DNA of 64,000 nt, taken from Acinetobacter chengduensis (lineage in GTDB: Bacteria; Pseudomonadota; Gammaproteobacteria; Pseudomonadales; Moraxellaceae). The DNA is taken from NCBI RefSeq assembly GCF_003664645.1, contig NZ_RCHC01000003.1, positions 124,001 to 188,000 of the forward strand, given 5' to 3'. Shown in pieces: positions 1 to 8,913 of the stretch; within the stretch, counting starts at the first letter, position 1; each line of letters starts with the position of its first letter. A program made the position numbers and the translations under genes. The notes beneath the pieces are model-generated. The model saw only the letters and a program-made list of their open reading frames with translations. It had not been told where the DNA came from and made no database searches.

Positions 1-315
1 AGAGCGATCGACAAAATCAGCTAAAGTTGTACCTACGGTGGTACTGGCAATAATGGTCGCCCAATATAAAAAAGGCTGATATGTTTTAGCCCGAATTTGT
101 GCAATTACTAGTGCAATAAAAATCACTGCAAAGATAAACGTACTGACCAAATAACCCAAATTCATAGACATAGAAACCGCATCACCAGCAGTTTCGCCAA
201 AGGTTGTAGCAAAAATTTTTGTGAGCCAAAACAAGGCGGTAATTTGCGGAACTTTCGAAAGCAATTCTTTTGAATATGCTGTGTCATTGGTCGCAATCAT
301 TTTAAAATGCTTCAT
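1..315 (-). CDS. COG4705-like membrane protein (partial)
   Basis: Reading the minus strand from the ATG at 315 gives 105 codons with no stop before the window edge, so the C-terminus lies outside. The start is a polar stretch (MKHFKMIATND), followed by hydrophobic segments and the blocks TTFGETAGDAVSMSMNLGY and TTVGTTLADFVDRS. This paired pattern of GETAGD and TTxGTTLADF blocks between membrane helices is what I remember for the uncharacterised membrane-anchored family COG4705. The biochemical role of that family is not known to me, and the sequence suggests only an inner-membrane protein. Frame and start are clear; the family name is from memory. Confidence 0.75.
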   Translation of the reverse strand, partial: MKHFKMIATNDTAYSKELLSKVPQITALFWLTKIFATTFGETAGDAVSMSMNLGYLVSTFIFAVIFIALVIAQIRAKTYQPFLYWATIIASTTVGTTLADFVDRS

Positions 316-454
316 CTATAAAACATAATCATGATTGTTGGTCTCAGAACTTAAAAATAGATTAAAACAATATGACTTTGCTATGACAAACCGATACAAA
401 ACGATGAATGGACAGATTTATGTATAGCACAATCAAGTGAAAAATCTTGAGCGT

Positions 455-483
455 AAAAAAACCCTATCAAAATAGGGTTTTTC
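455..483. terminator. Hairpin terminator after the acetyltransferase gene
   Basis: A stem AAACCCTAT/ATAGGGTTT with a short loop is flanked by A-runs on one side and T-runs on the other, so it can terminate in both directions. It lies just downstream of the minus-strand GNAT gene that ends at 499. Confidence 0.8.
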
Positions 484-498
484 ATTTCTATATAAAAG

Positions 499-972
499 TT
501 AAGCGATCAGATATTTAAAATAGTTGTAGTTTGGATGACTTTCTACAAATACATAATTCTGCTTTTGATAAAAACCAGCTGCGCCTTTTTGCTCTGTATT
601 CAAGCAAAGTGCTGAATAAAATGGCTTGGCTTGTTTTTCTAAATGTTGTAATAAAGCTTTCCCTACGCCGTATTGACGGTATTTTGGATGCACATAAAAA
701 CGGCGTACACGGCCAATACGGTTTTCGACTCCAGCATCGCCCCACTGTTGATTTAAACCACCGCAACCAATCAGCTGATCTTGATCATAGGCCAACAGTA
801 AAAACTCACCAGTCTGATCAAAACGATTTTTTCCACTTTTGAATTCCTCTATAAGTCTGTAAATAAATTGATAGCCTTCTTGTTGTGCCAATGCTGCGAG
901 TTGCTCGATTTGCGCTGGCAAACCATCGGCTTGTCGAATACTAATTTCCATATACTCACACTTATAATTCAT
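499..972 (-). CDS. GNAT-family N-acetyltransferase
   Basis: A 157-residue protein with the GNAT fold signature. The segment RRFYVHPKYRQYGVGKALLQHL near residues 89-110 is motif A, the acetyl-CoA pyrophosphate-binding loop (here Q/R-x-x-G-V/A form, RQYGVG). A downstream Tyr-rich block, GFYQKQNYVF, resembles motif B with the usual helix-to-strand hydrophobics. Length is normal for a single-domain cytosolic acetyltransferase. The acceptor substrate cannot be told from sequence. A slightly shorter start (MEISIRQADG, residue 8) is also possible, since the first residues MNYKCEY are not typical of the family. It is monocistronic, with its own terminator downstream. Confidence 0.85.
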   Translation of the reverse strand: MNYKCEYMEISIRQADGLPAQIEQLAALAQQEGYQFIYRLIEEFKSGKNRFDQTGEFLLLAYDQDQLIGCGGLNQQWGDAGVENRIGRVRRFYVHPKYRQYGVGKALLQHLEKQAKPFYSALCLNTEQKGAAGFYQKQNYVFVESHPNYNYFKYLIA

Positions 973-1221
973 CGTTTTTTATCATTCATACCACCCTAAA
1001 CGGATAATATGACCCAATGCACCTATCAAAATAAAAAAATCACAATTGATCAATAGCAAAGCGCTACAAATGAAATATAAATCGTGAAAAAACCCAATAT
1101 ATAAGTATATTTTGCTTAATTTTCGCCCAAAACCCACTAAATGAATTTTATTCAACAAACTACAGCAATCCTGAGCATTCGTGTAAACTTAGTTTTTTAT
1201 TTTTTGATGTGACCGAAAGAC

Positions 1222-2226
1222 ATGGCAACTGTTGATCTTTTTGCAATTGGTAATGCGTTAATTGACCAAGAATTTAAAGTATCTGATCAATTCCTTCTTG
1301 AACAAAACTTGCAAAAAGGCACCATGCAACTAGCTGATGGTGAGACACAAGCAACGCTTTTCCAAAATCTCCAAGCAAGCCAAGATTATAAAGGCCAAGC
1401 TTCTGGTGGTTCAGCAGCCAATACAACAGTTGCATTTAGCGCACTCGGTGGCTCTGCATTTTATGGTTGCCGCGTAGGGAATGACGATTTAGGTTCAATT
1501 TACCTTAACGGTTTAAATGACGCAGGTATTGCCACTACCGAAAAATCAATTAGTGAAGGTGTTACTGGCACATGTATGGTTCTTGTGAGCGAAGACAGCG
1601 AACGTACTATGCATACTTATCTTGGTATTACAGCTGAATTGTCTGAAGCACAAATTGACTTTACGCCATTGGCAACAGCGAAATGGTTATACTTAGAAGG
1701 CTATTTATCAACCAGCGAAACTGCACGTAAAGCGGTTAAACAAGCCCGTGAAATTGCACAAGCAAATAATGTAAAAATTGCCTTAACATTATCTGACCCA
1801 GCAATGGTGCAATATGCACGTGATGGCCTCGATGAGCTTGTAGGTAACGGCGTAGACTTACTTTTATGTAATGAGCAAGAAGCCTTGATGTATACACGTA
1901 CGGATAGCATTGATGCAGCATTAGAAGCACTTAAAGCATTAAGTAAAGACGTTGTCATTACAATGGGCGAACATGGTGCTTGTGTTTTTCATGCTGGCCA
2001 AACGTTTAGCGTTGCTGGCCGTGCAGTAAATGCAGTAGATACAAATGGTGCTGGTGATGCATTTGCAGGCGCATTTTTATATGCTTTAAATGCTGACTTC
2101 AATATTCAAACTGCTGCTGAACTTGCGATCTTAATTTCAAGTGAAGTCGTTGCTCAATTTGGCCCACGTCTTGCTAATGATCACTACGCAACGCTCTTGA
2201 ATAGCTTTCAGAAGGAATATGCTTAA
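1222..2226 (+). CDS. PfkB-family kinase (adenosine kinase-like)
   Basis: This 334-residue protein matches the ribokinase/PfkB family. The N-terminal substrate-side signature ASGGSAANTTVAFSALGG lies at about residues 60-80. The C-terminal catalytic signature DTNGAGDAFAGAFL lies near residues 273-286, with the general-base Asp in GAGD. The family phosphorylates sugars or nucleosides with ATP. In related genomes this gene is usually called adenosine kinase, but the substrate is not proven by these motifs. It is a cytosolic enzyme of normal length. The next gene starts within its stop codon (TAATG at 2224-2228), so the two are translationally coupled. Confidence 0.88.
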   Translation: MATVDLFAIGNALIDQEFKVSDQFLLEQNLQKGTMQLADGETQATLFQNLQASQDYKGQASGGSAANTTVAFSALGGSAFYGCRVGNDDLGSIYLNGLNDAGIATTEKSISEGVTGTCMVLVSEDSERTMHTYLGITAELSEAQIDFTPLATAKWLYLEGYLSTSETARKAVKQAREIAQANNVKIALTLSDPAMVQYARDGLDELVGNGVDLLLCNEQEALMYTRTDSIDAALEALKALSKDVVITMGEHGACVFHAGQTFSVAGRAVNAVDTNGAGDAFAGAFLYALNADFNIQTAAELAILISSEVVAQFGPRLANDHYATLLNSFQKEYA

Positions 2227-2552
2227 TGTATAAAATTTGCATGACTGAGGATGTTCCAGAACGCGAAGCACGTTCTTATGAACTTCCTAATGGCGATACC
2301 ATTTTTATTACGCAACGTGATGGTGGCTTCTTTGCCTACCAAAACCTTTGCCCTCATTTGCAAGTAGAGCTTGAGTTTCTAGAAAATCAATTTTTAGATC
2401 GTGATCAAGAAATGATTGAGTGCTCAACTCACGGTGCACTTTTTTTAGTCGAAACTGGTGAATGTGTATCTGGCCCATGTCAAGGTCAAGCACTTGAAAA
2501 AGTAGAGATTACCGTGCATTCTGATGGCGGAATCTATCTTAACGAAGAATAA
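2226..2552 (+). CDS. Rieske [2Fe-2S] ferredoxin-like protein
   Basis: A 108-residue stand-alone Rieske domain. The two cluster-binding boxes are CPH at residues 42-44 and CSTH at 66-69, giving Cys42, His44, Cys66 and His69 as the expected two-Cys/two-His ligands. No signal peptide or membrane helix is visible, so it should be a soluble electron carrier or dioxygenase-type ferredoxin. Its ATG overlaps the stop of the PfkB-type kinase gene by one base, and the membrane protein gene follows 18 bases later, suggesting one transcript. Its redox partner is not encoded nearby. Confidence 0.85.
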   Translation: MYKICMTEDVPEREARSYELPNGDTIFITQRDGGFFAYQNLCPHLQVELEFLENQFLDRDQEMIECSTHGALFLVETGECVSGPCQGQALEKVEITVHSDGGIYLNEE

Positions 2553-2569
2553 AACCTAAAGGTCTTGCC

Positions 2570-3187
2570 ATGCCAAACTTTTTCACAGAAATCGACTTAA
2601 TTCCTTTTCATTTAAGTCTCATTGCTGTGGTCTTGCTTGGTGTGGCTGAAACCATTGGTTTTTATCTTCATCTTCGTCCGAGCATGTTATTAAAAAAAAT
2701 ATCGCCTAAACAGCTCGACGACTTACCCATTTTGAATGTTAAATTTTCTAAGATGCTGATTATGTTCTTTTTACTCATGAACTTCAGTCTGGCAGGATAT
2801 TTTTTACAACTGTGTATTTATGCACAAGAATTGGCTTTTTTCCCTTGGTATTATTTGGCGCTACCCGCATTGATTATTGCCATCTTTTTTACCGTTTTTA
2901 TGATCCATTGTTTAGATCAAGTGATTCCAAGCAAATATCAACGCCCCAACGTAAACTTACTTGGTCGTCTTGCAACGATCTCAAGTGGTAATGCCCGTCC
3001 TGGCTTTTCAGCACAAGCACGTGTGCGCGATGAATTTGGTCAGCTTCATTATGTTCAAGTTGAACCTGAATTTGGTGAACTCGAATTTCAATCACAAATT
3101 ATTTTGATCCGTTTAAAACGATCGCATTATGTGGCCAAAAAAATCTGCGAAGCGAATCAGCTTTTTAAACTTGATCTTGATACTTAA
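2570..3187 (+). CDS. Inner-membrane protein with C-terminal OB-fold (YqiJ/DUF1449-like)
   Basis: A 205-residue protein. Hydrophobic segments lie at about residues 13-33, 60-80 and 92-113. The cytosolic C-terminal part (about 120-205) begins with LLGRLATISSGNARPGFSAQ and continues as alternating beta-like segments. The G-R-L-A-T-I block followed by G-x-x-A-x-A resembles the OB-fold of the DUF1449/YqiJ family, which is associated with membrane-protease or flotillin genes. No flotillin gene is next door here. It is likely cotranscribed with the kinase and Rieske genes. The family call is from memory and moderately certain; membrane location is well supported. Confidence 0.6.
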   Translation: MPNFFTEIDLIPFHLSLIAVVLLGVAETIGFYLHLRPSMLLKKISPKQLDDLPILNVKFSKMLIMFFLLMNFSLAGYFLQLCIYAQELAFFPWYYLALPALIIAIFFTVFMIHCLDQVIPSKYQRPNVNLLGRLATISSGNARPGFSAQARVRDEFGQLHYVQVEPEFGELEFQSQIILIRLKRSHYVAKKICEANQLFKLDLDT

Positions 3188-3278
3188 GAATCAATACTTC
3201 GTCTAAAAGTATTTACTATAAAAAAGCCCTTACAGCATCAATCTATAAGAGCACCTAAGATACAATCAAAATGATTAT

Positions 3279-3899
3279 TTATTTTTTAAGAAAACCAGAG
3301 ACCAAACCCAATACTTGTTGAATGTCTGCATTTGCCTCAGTTTTGCTGGTTTGTTCGCCTTGAGGGGTTAAAGCATCAATAATTTGCGGTAACACTGATG
3401 AAATTGCGCTATAGACATCTTGCTTTGGCATTTGAGTTTCTTGGGCAACCTGCTCGACCTCTTGATCATCAAAAAGGCTTTGAACTTGCTGAGGATTCAC
3501 AGCCAAGTTATCACCTTCACCCGTAGAAACCCAATCATCCACCTGACTGCTAAAGCCTTGGCCTCTGAGCTTATCTAAAGCACCTTGAAGACCACCTTGC
3601 TTTTGGATCCATGCCAAGACTAAAGGCAAAACCGCAATTAATAAAGATGATGCTTTAGAACCGCCCACACCTGCACCAGACTGCTGACCTGCACCTAATT
3701 GACCTAAAACAGACCCAAGAATACCACCCAATCCACCTTGTGCATTACTTTGCTGATTACTTGCACCGCCTAATTGACCCAGTACAGAACCTAGAATTCC
3801 ACCTAGTCCACCAGCACCTGCATTTGTATTCTGCTGATTACTTGCACCACCCAAGGCCTGCTTCGCTAGAATTTCCACAATATTGGTTAAATTTGTCAT
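3279..3899 (-). CDS. DUF937/YidB-like protein with internal repeats
   Basis: A 206-residue protein. After a short N-terminal helix (NIVEILAKQALGGA) come two near-identical copies of GGLGGILGSVLGQLGG at roughly residues 30-44 and 55-69, separated by Gln/Asn/Ala-rich linkers. A C-terminal domain (about 80-206) carries LPLVLAWIQKQGGLQGALDKL and VDDWVSTGEGDNLAV. This layout fits the DUF937/YidB group, where a Gly-Leu-rich N-terminal part precedes a helical domain containing a W-V/I-x-x-G-x-N-x-x-V motif. Function is unknown. No signal peptide is seen. The exact repeats could vary in copy number. Confidence 0.7.
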   Translation of the reverse strand: MTNLTNIVEILAKQALGGASNQQNTNAGAGGLGGILGSVLGQLGGASNQQSNAQGGLGGILGSVLGQLGAGQQSGAGVGGSKASSLLIAVLPLVLAWIQKQGGLQGALDKLRGQGFSSQVDDWVSTGEGDNLAVNPQQVQSLFDDQEVEQVAQETQMPKQDVYSAISSVLPQIIDALTPQGEQTSKTEANADIQQVLGLVSGFLKK

Positions 3900-4002
3900 G
3901 TTTATTATCCAAATAAAATTATCACTACAGCATACGATGCTTTTATTTCATCCATTGTTGATCTTTGTTAATTTTATTTAGTCAAAAGACATGAGCATCA
4001 TT

Positions 4003-4473
4003 TTACCAACGGAATTTGTTCCAGTTTTCTGGGTTCGCCCAAAATTTTGAATTAAACCAGTCTGGTACATGCTTATAGGTCAAAATATTAAATTGCCATA
4101 AAGCAAAATCACTGTCATGACTGGTCTTATCAATTAATTGAGTAAAGCCTAAAGCACGAAGCATCTTTTCGTCTTGTAAACAACTTACCACCACAATGCG
4201 TTTTGCCATTAAATCGCGTAGTTTGACCAAAATTTGGCTTTTTTGCGTTTCGTTCACATCAAGCCATTCTTCTGTATCGAGTAAGACAAATCCCAAATCA
4301 AAACGTTGGGTAAAAGGCAGACTTAAAAAGTCAGTTACGTTAAAATATTGCCAAGAAATGAGATGATGATGACCGTATTGCTCAATATTTTGACCAATAC
4401 ATAATGCAGTTGAAATGGGCTGTTCGGCGGATAAATCGTCTAGCATTGAAGTGATGACATTCTGTTCAGCCAT
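4003..4473 (-). CDS. Hypothetical DUF6231-like protein
   Basis: A 156-residue soluble protein with a Rossmann-like alternation (STALCIGQNIEQY, RFDLGFVLLDTEEWL, KRIVVVSCLQDEKMLRALGF) and an aromatic C-terminus (WFNSKFWANPENWNKFRW). It resembles proteins I recall as DUF6231 in Acinetobacter and Pseudomonas, encoded next to a DUF2797 gene as it is here. The look is of a degenerate methyltransferase-type fold, but I cannot see a proper SAM-binding Gly motif. Its start lies 33 bases from the start of the divergent DUF2797 gene, so the two share a promoter region. Confidence 0.6.
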   Translation of the reverse strand: MAEQNVITSMLDDLSAEQPISTALCIGQNIEQYGHHHLISWQYFNVTDFLSLPFTQRFDLGFVLLDTEEWLDVNETQKSQILVKLRDLMAKRIVVVSCLQDEKMLRALGFTQLIDKTSHDSDFALWQFNILTYKHVPDWFNSKFWANPENWNKFRW

Positions 4474-4506
4474 TTACTGCATCCTTATATAAAGTGAGTA
4501 TTTTGT

Positions 4507-5379
4507 ATGGAACTACAAGGCATTTGCCACAAAATGCATGCAGGCCTTAAAGACCTTAGTGTAACTGATCAACATATACACAAGGCAAATGTTGAATACA
4601 AATTCATATTAGATCGTTCAGATATTGAGCTTCCATTCAATGTGGGCCAAGAAATTGAACTGGAATGGACTGGAAAAATCTATTGTGTGTCGTGTGGTTC
4701 AAAAACACCAAAGTCTTATTCTCAAGGGCATTGCTTTAAATGCTTTAAAACTAAAGCCTCTTGTGACATGTGCATTATGAAACCTGAAACCTGCCATTAC
4801 CATTTGGGCACCTGCCGTGAAGATGATTTTGCGCACGAAGTATGCTTTCAACCCCATATTGTCTATTTGGCCAATTCAAGTGCGTTAAAAGTTGGGATTA
4901 CACGTCTAGGGCAAATGCCAACACGTTGGTTAGACCAAGGTGCAACACAAGCACTACCAATTATGAAAGTCGGCTCACGTCGTTTGTCTGGCCAACTGGA
5001 AGTGATGTTTGGTACTCAAGTAGCAGACAAAACTGATTGGCGTAAATTGCTTAAAGGCGAAGCAGCCCCAATTGACCTCATAGATATTCGTGAACAATTA
5101 CTTGAAGAATTTGCCCCTAAAATTCAGACCATTCGTGATGAATTTAGCCAAAATTTAGAATTTAATGAAGGTATTGAAGTACTCGAAGATGAAAAACCTC
5201 GCCAGTTTATCTACCCTGTTGAACAGTACCCTGAAAAAGTAAAGTCTCATAACTTGGATAAAACACCAATTGTCCGTGGCAAGTTGCACGGCATTAAAGG
5301 CCAATACCTGATCATGGATACTGGGGTAATTAATATTCGTAAATACACCGGTTATGAACTTAAAGTGCGTGCTGAATAA
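4507..5379 (+). CDS. DUF2797 zinc-finger protein
   Basis: A 290-residue protein with a Cys-rich part at about residues 60-104: CVSC, CFKCF, CDMC, C-x-x-H and a further Cys, probably two or more zinc sites. This is followed by a domain (about 115-180) with the block YLANSSALKVGITRLGQMPTRW, similar to GIY-YIG-type start regions (VYLA...KVGIT...RW). That combination is what I know as DUF2797, of unknown function. The GIY-YIG resemblance suggests a nucleic-acid role, but that is inference. It is divergent from the DUF6231-like gene and ends with a strong terminator. Confidence 0.8.
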   Translation: MELQGICHKMHAGLKDLSVTDQHIHKANVEYKFILDRSDIELPFNVGQEIELEWTGKIYCVSCGSKTPKSYSQGHCFKCFKTKASCDMCIMKPETCHYHLGTCREDDFAHEVCFQPHIVYLANSSALKVGITRLGQMPTRWLDQGATQALPIMKVGSRRLSGQLEVMFGTQVADKTDWRKLLKGEAAPIDLIDIREQLLEEFAPKIQTIRDEFSQNLEFNEGIEVLEDEKPRQFIYPVEQYPEKVKSHNLDKTPIVRGKLHGIKGQYLIMDTGVINIRKYTGYELKVRAE

Positions 5380-5396
5380 TTTAAGCGCAATTCTTT

Positions 5397-5430
5397 ATCA
5401 AAAAGCAGGATATGATCCTGCTTTTTTATT
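5397..5430 (+). terminator. Rho-independent terminator after the DUF2797 gene
   Basis: The stem AAGCAGGAT/ATCCTGCTT has a short loop and is followed by TTTTTATT. It is placed about 20 bases after the DUF2797 stop codon. Confidence 0.88.
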
Positions 5431-5485
5431 TGTTATGTACACTCTATTAAAATGCTGAGCTGAAATAGAATCAGATTAGCTTAGG

Positions 5486-6421
5486 CTATTTAATGGTATT
5501 CAAAAATTTCAAGTAAGGCTGTACTACCAATTGCTCTGCTTCTAAGATTGGCATGTGACCCACACCATTTAAAATTAAGGGAACATCACTCTTTTTAAAT
5601 AAGCCATGTAACTCCTGTGCCACCTCCACATTAATGACCTGATCATCTTTGCCCCAGACAATCATCACAGGTGCATCAATCATTCGTGTTGCCATTGCAA
5701 AGGATTCAGGCGTATAGAGTTTTGACATCTCAACCAGCGTAGAGACCATTTTATGCGTATTTTTCGACTGCGTAATCATGAGCTTTTCTTGTGCAACTTT
5801 AAGCTCTTGTGGAATAAATGGAGGGGCTTGCATGGCAATTTTCATTAAGCGATCAAAATCACCAGGCTTTTCTACCACAATATTTCGCAATTGCTCAGGG
5901 CTTTTTAAATATGGCGTATTTGCCGATTTATACACACCAGCAGCATCCACCAAAAGTAATGATTTAACCTCAATCGGATATTGAGCAGCGTATAGCATTG
6001 CGATTGCACCACCCATTGAATGCCCCGCAATATGCATATTGGGATCAAATTGTGCAGCATCTGCAAAACGTCGTAATTTTTCCGTGAGATTTGGAATAGA
6101 TAAATCAAAATTGTCAGGTGTCTTGGTTTCACCATGCGCAGGTAAATCTGGAATAATGACATGGTAATAAGGCGTTAAATAACGTGCGACACGATTCCAG
6201 TTATCTCGTGTACCTGATAACCCATGTAGCAATAATAAGGTTGGCTTTGTACGGCTTCCACCCTCACTATAGCGCCATTCAATGTCACCTACTTTTAAGC
6301 TTTTGCTTTCAAGTCCAGCCCAAGCACGCTCTTGTTGTAAGATATTTTGAAAATTAATTTCAGCAGCATGAACTACACTACTGATCAACAATAACAGTAA
6401 AACACTAAAATACACCTTCAT
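5486..6421 (-). CDS. Secreted alpha/beta hydrolase (lipase/esterase-like)
   Basis: I place the start at the ATG at 6421, because from there the protein begins with a clean signal peptide (MKVYFSVLLLLLISSVVHA). An upstream in-frame start at 6442 adds only seven residues. The mature part is a complete alpha/beta hydrolase: LLLHGLSGTRDNW gives the oxyanion region, AGHSMGGAIAML carries the nucleophile Ser in G-H-S-M-G, an Asp lies in VIWGKDDQVI, and the catalytic His in VGHMPILE. These are normal triad positions for about 311 residues. It probably acts on esters or lipids in the periplasm or outside; the substrate is not predictable. It is monocistronic. Confidence 0.88.
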   Translation of the reverse strand: MKVYFSVLLLLLISSVVHAAEINFQNILQQERAWAGLESKSLKVGDIEWRYSEGGSRTKPTLLLLHGLSGTRDNWNRVARYLTPYYHVIIPDLPAHGETKTPDNFDLSIPNLTEKLRRFADAAQFDPNMHIAGHSMGGAIAMLYAAQYPIEVKSLLLVDAAGVYKSANTPYLKSPEQLRNIVVEKPGDFDRLMKIAMQAPPFIPQELKVAQEKLMITQSKNTHKMVSTLVEMSKLYTPESFAMATRMIDAPVMIVWGKDDQVINVEVAQELHGLFKKSDVPLILNGVGHMPILEAEQLVVQPYLKFLNTIK

Positions 6422-6531
6422 TTGCACTGATCTCCATTTCAATAGTTTTTGACTTATTCTTTTTTGATTTATCCGTATTCCTCTCCAAAAAGCATTTGCC
6501 CAAAAGTCACGATCCGACCAAAATCAGCCAC

Positions 6532-6562
6532 AAAAAAAACCAGCCCTTGGGCTGGTTTTTTA
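6532..6562. terminator. Terminator downstream of ppiD
   Basis: The stem AACCAGCCC/GGGCTGGTT with a TT-centred loop is flanked by an A-tract on the plus strand and a T-tract, so it can act on both strands. The minus-strand ppiD gene ends at 6581, directly before it. Confidence 0.85.
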
Positions 6563-6580
6563 TATGAGGATTATCTCACT

Positions 6581-8446
6581 TTATTTAATTTTTGCATGTG
6601 CCTTCAAATAACGCGTGTAATCATCAAATTCTTGCTGACCACGAAGTTGTTGATACAACTTTTGTAGCTCAGCCATTTGCTCTGCTGGAAGCGCGCTTGC
6701 AACGTTCTTATTCACATTTGTAACCGCTACCACCACCAATTCATTTGGCATACTTGCAGTCGTTACAGACCAAAAGCCTGCTTTTGGCGCAGCCACACTA
6801 AATGCAGCACGTTGTAAATCACGTTTTAGTAAACCATCAGCACGTGTAAATGTACCTGCATTTTCAAAGATCAAGCCAGTTTTAGATACTTCTGTTGCTG
6901 GTTTAGTCTTGAACTCATTTAATACAGTTTGAATTTTAGCTTTTGCAGCATCATAAGCTTTTTGTTCAATCAGTTTCGCTTTAACTAAAGGCTTAACAGC
7001 GTTTAAAGACTGCTCACCAGCTTGATGGTAATCGCGTACTTTTAACCAAACCACGTCTCCATTGGCTAACTGAATACTACTTGAAACGTTGCGGTCACCA
7101 TTCTTAACATCATCATTAAAGATTTTAGATTTTGTCGCATTTTCGCTTAAAACTGGATGACGTGAAGATAAGGTCAAACCTTTAACTGTTTGAACAGATA
7201 CACCTTTAACTTCTTGCGAGATTACATCTAGTGCATCGCTACTCACAACTTGGTCATTTAAAGTGTTTACCGTATCAGCAAAAGCATTGGCTTTTTTAGC
7301 TGTCGCCAACTCTTCTGTTAAACGTGCCTTTTGTGTTTCAAATGCAGGAACGCTTGCAACAGCACCTTCAACATCAATTAGATGATAACCATAATTAGTT
7401 TTTACTGGTGCAGACACTTGACCTACTTTTGCACTCGCAACAGTTTGATCAAAGGCATCACCATAAGCACCCTTGCTATATACAGCAAGCTTACCGCCTT
7501 GCGCTTTAGAGGCAGGATCTTCAGAGAACTGCGCAGCCGCTTTATCAAAACTTAGACCGCCTTTAATTTTGTCAACAACAGATACTGCCAATGCTTTTGC
7601 TTCAGCGTCCGTACGGCCTTCTGCTGTAATCAAAATATGCTTCACAACTGGTTGAGCATCTTTCTTCAGTTTTTCAACATAATCATTATACGCTTGCTGT
7701 AATTCTGCTTCAGTTGGAGCAGTAGTTACAGCTGGCAAATTAGCAGCACTCAAAACTACAAAATCAACATCAGCAGATGTTGGCTGTTTAAACTGAGCTT
7801 TATGTTTTTCAAAATAAGCCACAATTTCAGCATCAGTCACTTTAACTGCTTTTTTGTATTCATCTAAATGAATGCTTGCCAACTGAATACTACGTTGCTC
7901 AGTTTGCAAATTCGCAATTTGCTGGATATCCACCTTACTCACCAATGGACTATCGGTGAAAGTGGTAGACAGCATTTTGAGCGCGTGATCTTGACGTAAA
8001 TTATCTAAAAATTGACGATTCGTCATGCCAATAGATGCTAAATATTGAGCAAACATCTCATCAGAGAACACACCATTTTTTTGGAAACTTGGCTGTTGAT
8101 GAATCATTTGGATTAATTGCTGATCACTTAAACTAATACCCAATTTTTCAGCTTGTTGTAATAGTAACTGACGTGAAATTAATGTATCCATCGCTTTGTT
8201 GTTGATGAAATCTAGATTCAGAAGAGTTTCATCACCATTGACGTACGCTAAATACTGTTCTTTAAATGATTTCGTGACATTTTCTAATTCTTTTTGCGAA
8301 ATGTCTGTTCCATTTACGGATTTCACAGCATCTTTTGACCCGCCACTAAAATAACCCTCAATACCAACCAATGCTAAAGGGGTTAAAAACAAAACGAGCA
8401 AAACTTTGCCTAGCCAGCCCTTGATGACTTTGCGAAAAGATTCCAT
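6581..8446 (-). CDS. ppiD: Periplasmic chaperone/peptidyl-prolyl isomerase PpiD
   Basis: A 621-residue protein. One N-terminal membrane helix (LGKVLLVLFLTPLALVGIEGYF, about residues 12-33) anchors it in the inner membrane. A SurA/PpiD-type N-domain follows (about 35-200: SQKELENVTKSFKEQYL and the LISRQLLLQQAEKLGISLSD block). A parvulin domain spans about 260-360 (VKHILITAEGRTDAEAKA and AYGDAFDQTV plus GYHLIDVEG), and a second degenerate C-terminal region follows. PpiD assists folding of outer-membrane and secreted proteins as they leave the translocon. As in enterobacteria, it follows hupB on the same strand (128 bases apart), although a terminator separates them. Confidence 0.93.
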   Translation of the reverse strand: MESFRKVIKGWLGKVLLVLFLTPLALVGIEGYFSGGSKDAVKSVNGTDISQKELENVTKSFKEQYLAYVNGDETLLNLDFINNKAMDTLISRQLLLQQAEKLGISLSDQQLIQMIHQQPSFQKNGVFSDEMFAQYLASIGMTNRQFLDNLRQDHALKMLSTTFTDSPLVSKVDIQQIANLQTEQRSIQLASIHLDEYKKAVKVTDAEIVAYFEKHKAQFKQPTSADVDFVVLSAANLPAVTTAPTEAELQQAYNDYVEKLKKDAQPVVKHILITAEGRTDAEAKALAVSVVDKIKGGLSFDKAAAQFSEDPASKAQGGKLAVYSKGAYGDAFDQTVASAKVGQVSAPVKTNYGYHLIDVEGAVASVPAFETQKARLTEELATAKKANAFADTVNTLNDQVVSSDALDVISQEVKGVSVQTVKGLTLSSRHPVLSENATKSKIFNDDVKNGDRNVSSSIQLANGDVVWLKVRDYHQAGEQSLNAVKPLVKAKLIEQKAYDAAKAKIQTVLNEFKTKPATEVSKTGLIFENAGTFTRADGLLKRDLQRAAFSVAAPKAGFWSVTTASMPNELVVVAVTNVNKNVASALPAEQMAELQKLYQQLRGQQEFDDYTRYLKAHAKIK

Positions 8447-8534
8447 AAGTAATCCAATATTTTATTTGCGACTGATTCTAACTGAAAACCAAAGTTGAAT
8501 GAATGTGTTGAGCGAATAAATCACATTTATCCAT

Positions 8535-8562
8535 AAAAAAACGCGCCAAAAGGCGCGTTTAG
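8535..8562. terminator. Terminator after hupB
   Basis: The stem AAACGCGCC/GGCGCGTTT with an AAAA loop is preceded on the plus strand by an A-run, which becomes a U-run in the minus-strand hupB transcript. It lies 13 bases past the hupB stop. Confidence 0.88.
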
Positions 8563-8574
8563 TCGATTAATAGC

Positions 8575-8847
8575 TTAAGCTACTGAATCTTTCAAGCCTT
8601 TACCAGCTTTGAAGCTTGGTACTTTGCTTGCTTTAATTTCTAAAGTTGCACCAGTTTGTGGGTTACGGCCAGTACGTGCTGCACGTTCTTTCACATTGAA
8701 AGTACCGAAACCAACTAAAGTTACTGTATCGCCAGCTTTTAGCGCTTCAGTGATCGAAGCAATTGTCGCATCCAAAGCTTTACCTGCGTCAGCCTTAGAT
8801 AATCCCCCTTTTTCTGCAATTGCATCAATTAATTCTGATTTATTCAT
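8575..8847 (-). CDS. hupB: DNA-binding protein HU-beta
   Basis: This 90-residue protein is a full-length [29 protein letters not shown] at the start, the [24 protein letters not shown]-binding arm at about residues 46-66, and the closing block [17 protein letters not shown] homodimers or heterodimers bend and compact DNA in the nucleoid. The ribosome-binding sequence AGAGG lies 11 bases before the ATG. A good sigma-70 promoter is visible upstream (see separate entry). Neighbouring ppiD is the classical partner. Confidence 0.96.
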   Translation of the reverse strand: MNKSELIDAIAEKGGLSKADAGKALDATIASITEALKAGDTVTLVGFGTFNVKERAARTGRNPQTGATLEIKASKVPSFKAGKGLKDSVA

Positions 8848-8913
8848 GAAAATTACGTCCTCTTAATATCGTTTATTTAAGGTCCAGAAAATAGTTTATT
8901 TCGCCATAGCGCC

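Noticed and set aside
6449..6667. Plus-strand 72-codon reading frame between the hydrolase and ppiD genes
   Set aside because: It runs through the bidirectional terminator at 6532-6562 and into the end of ppiD; the translation has no family-like features.
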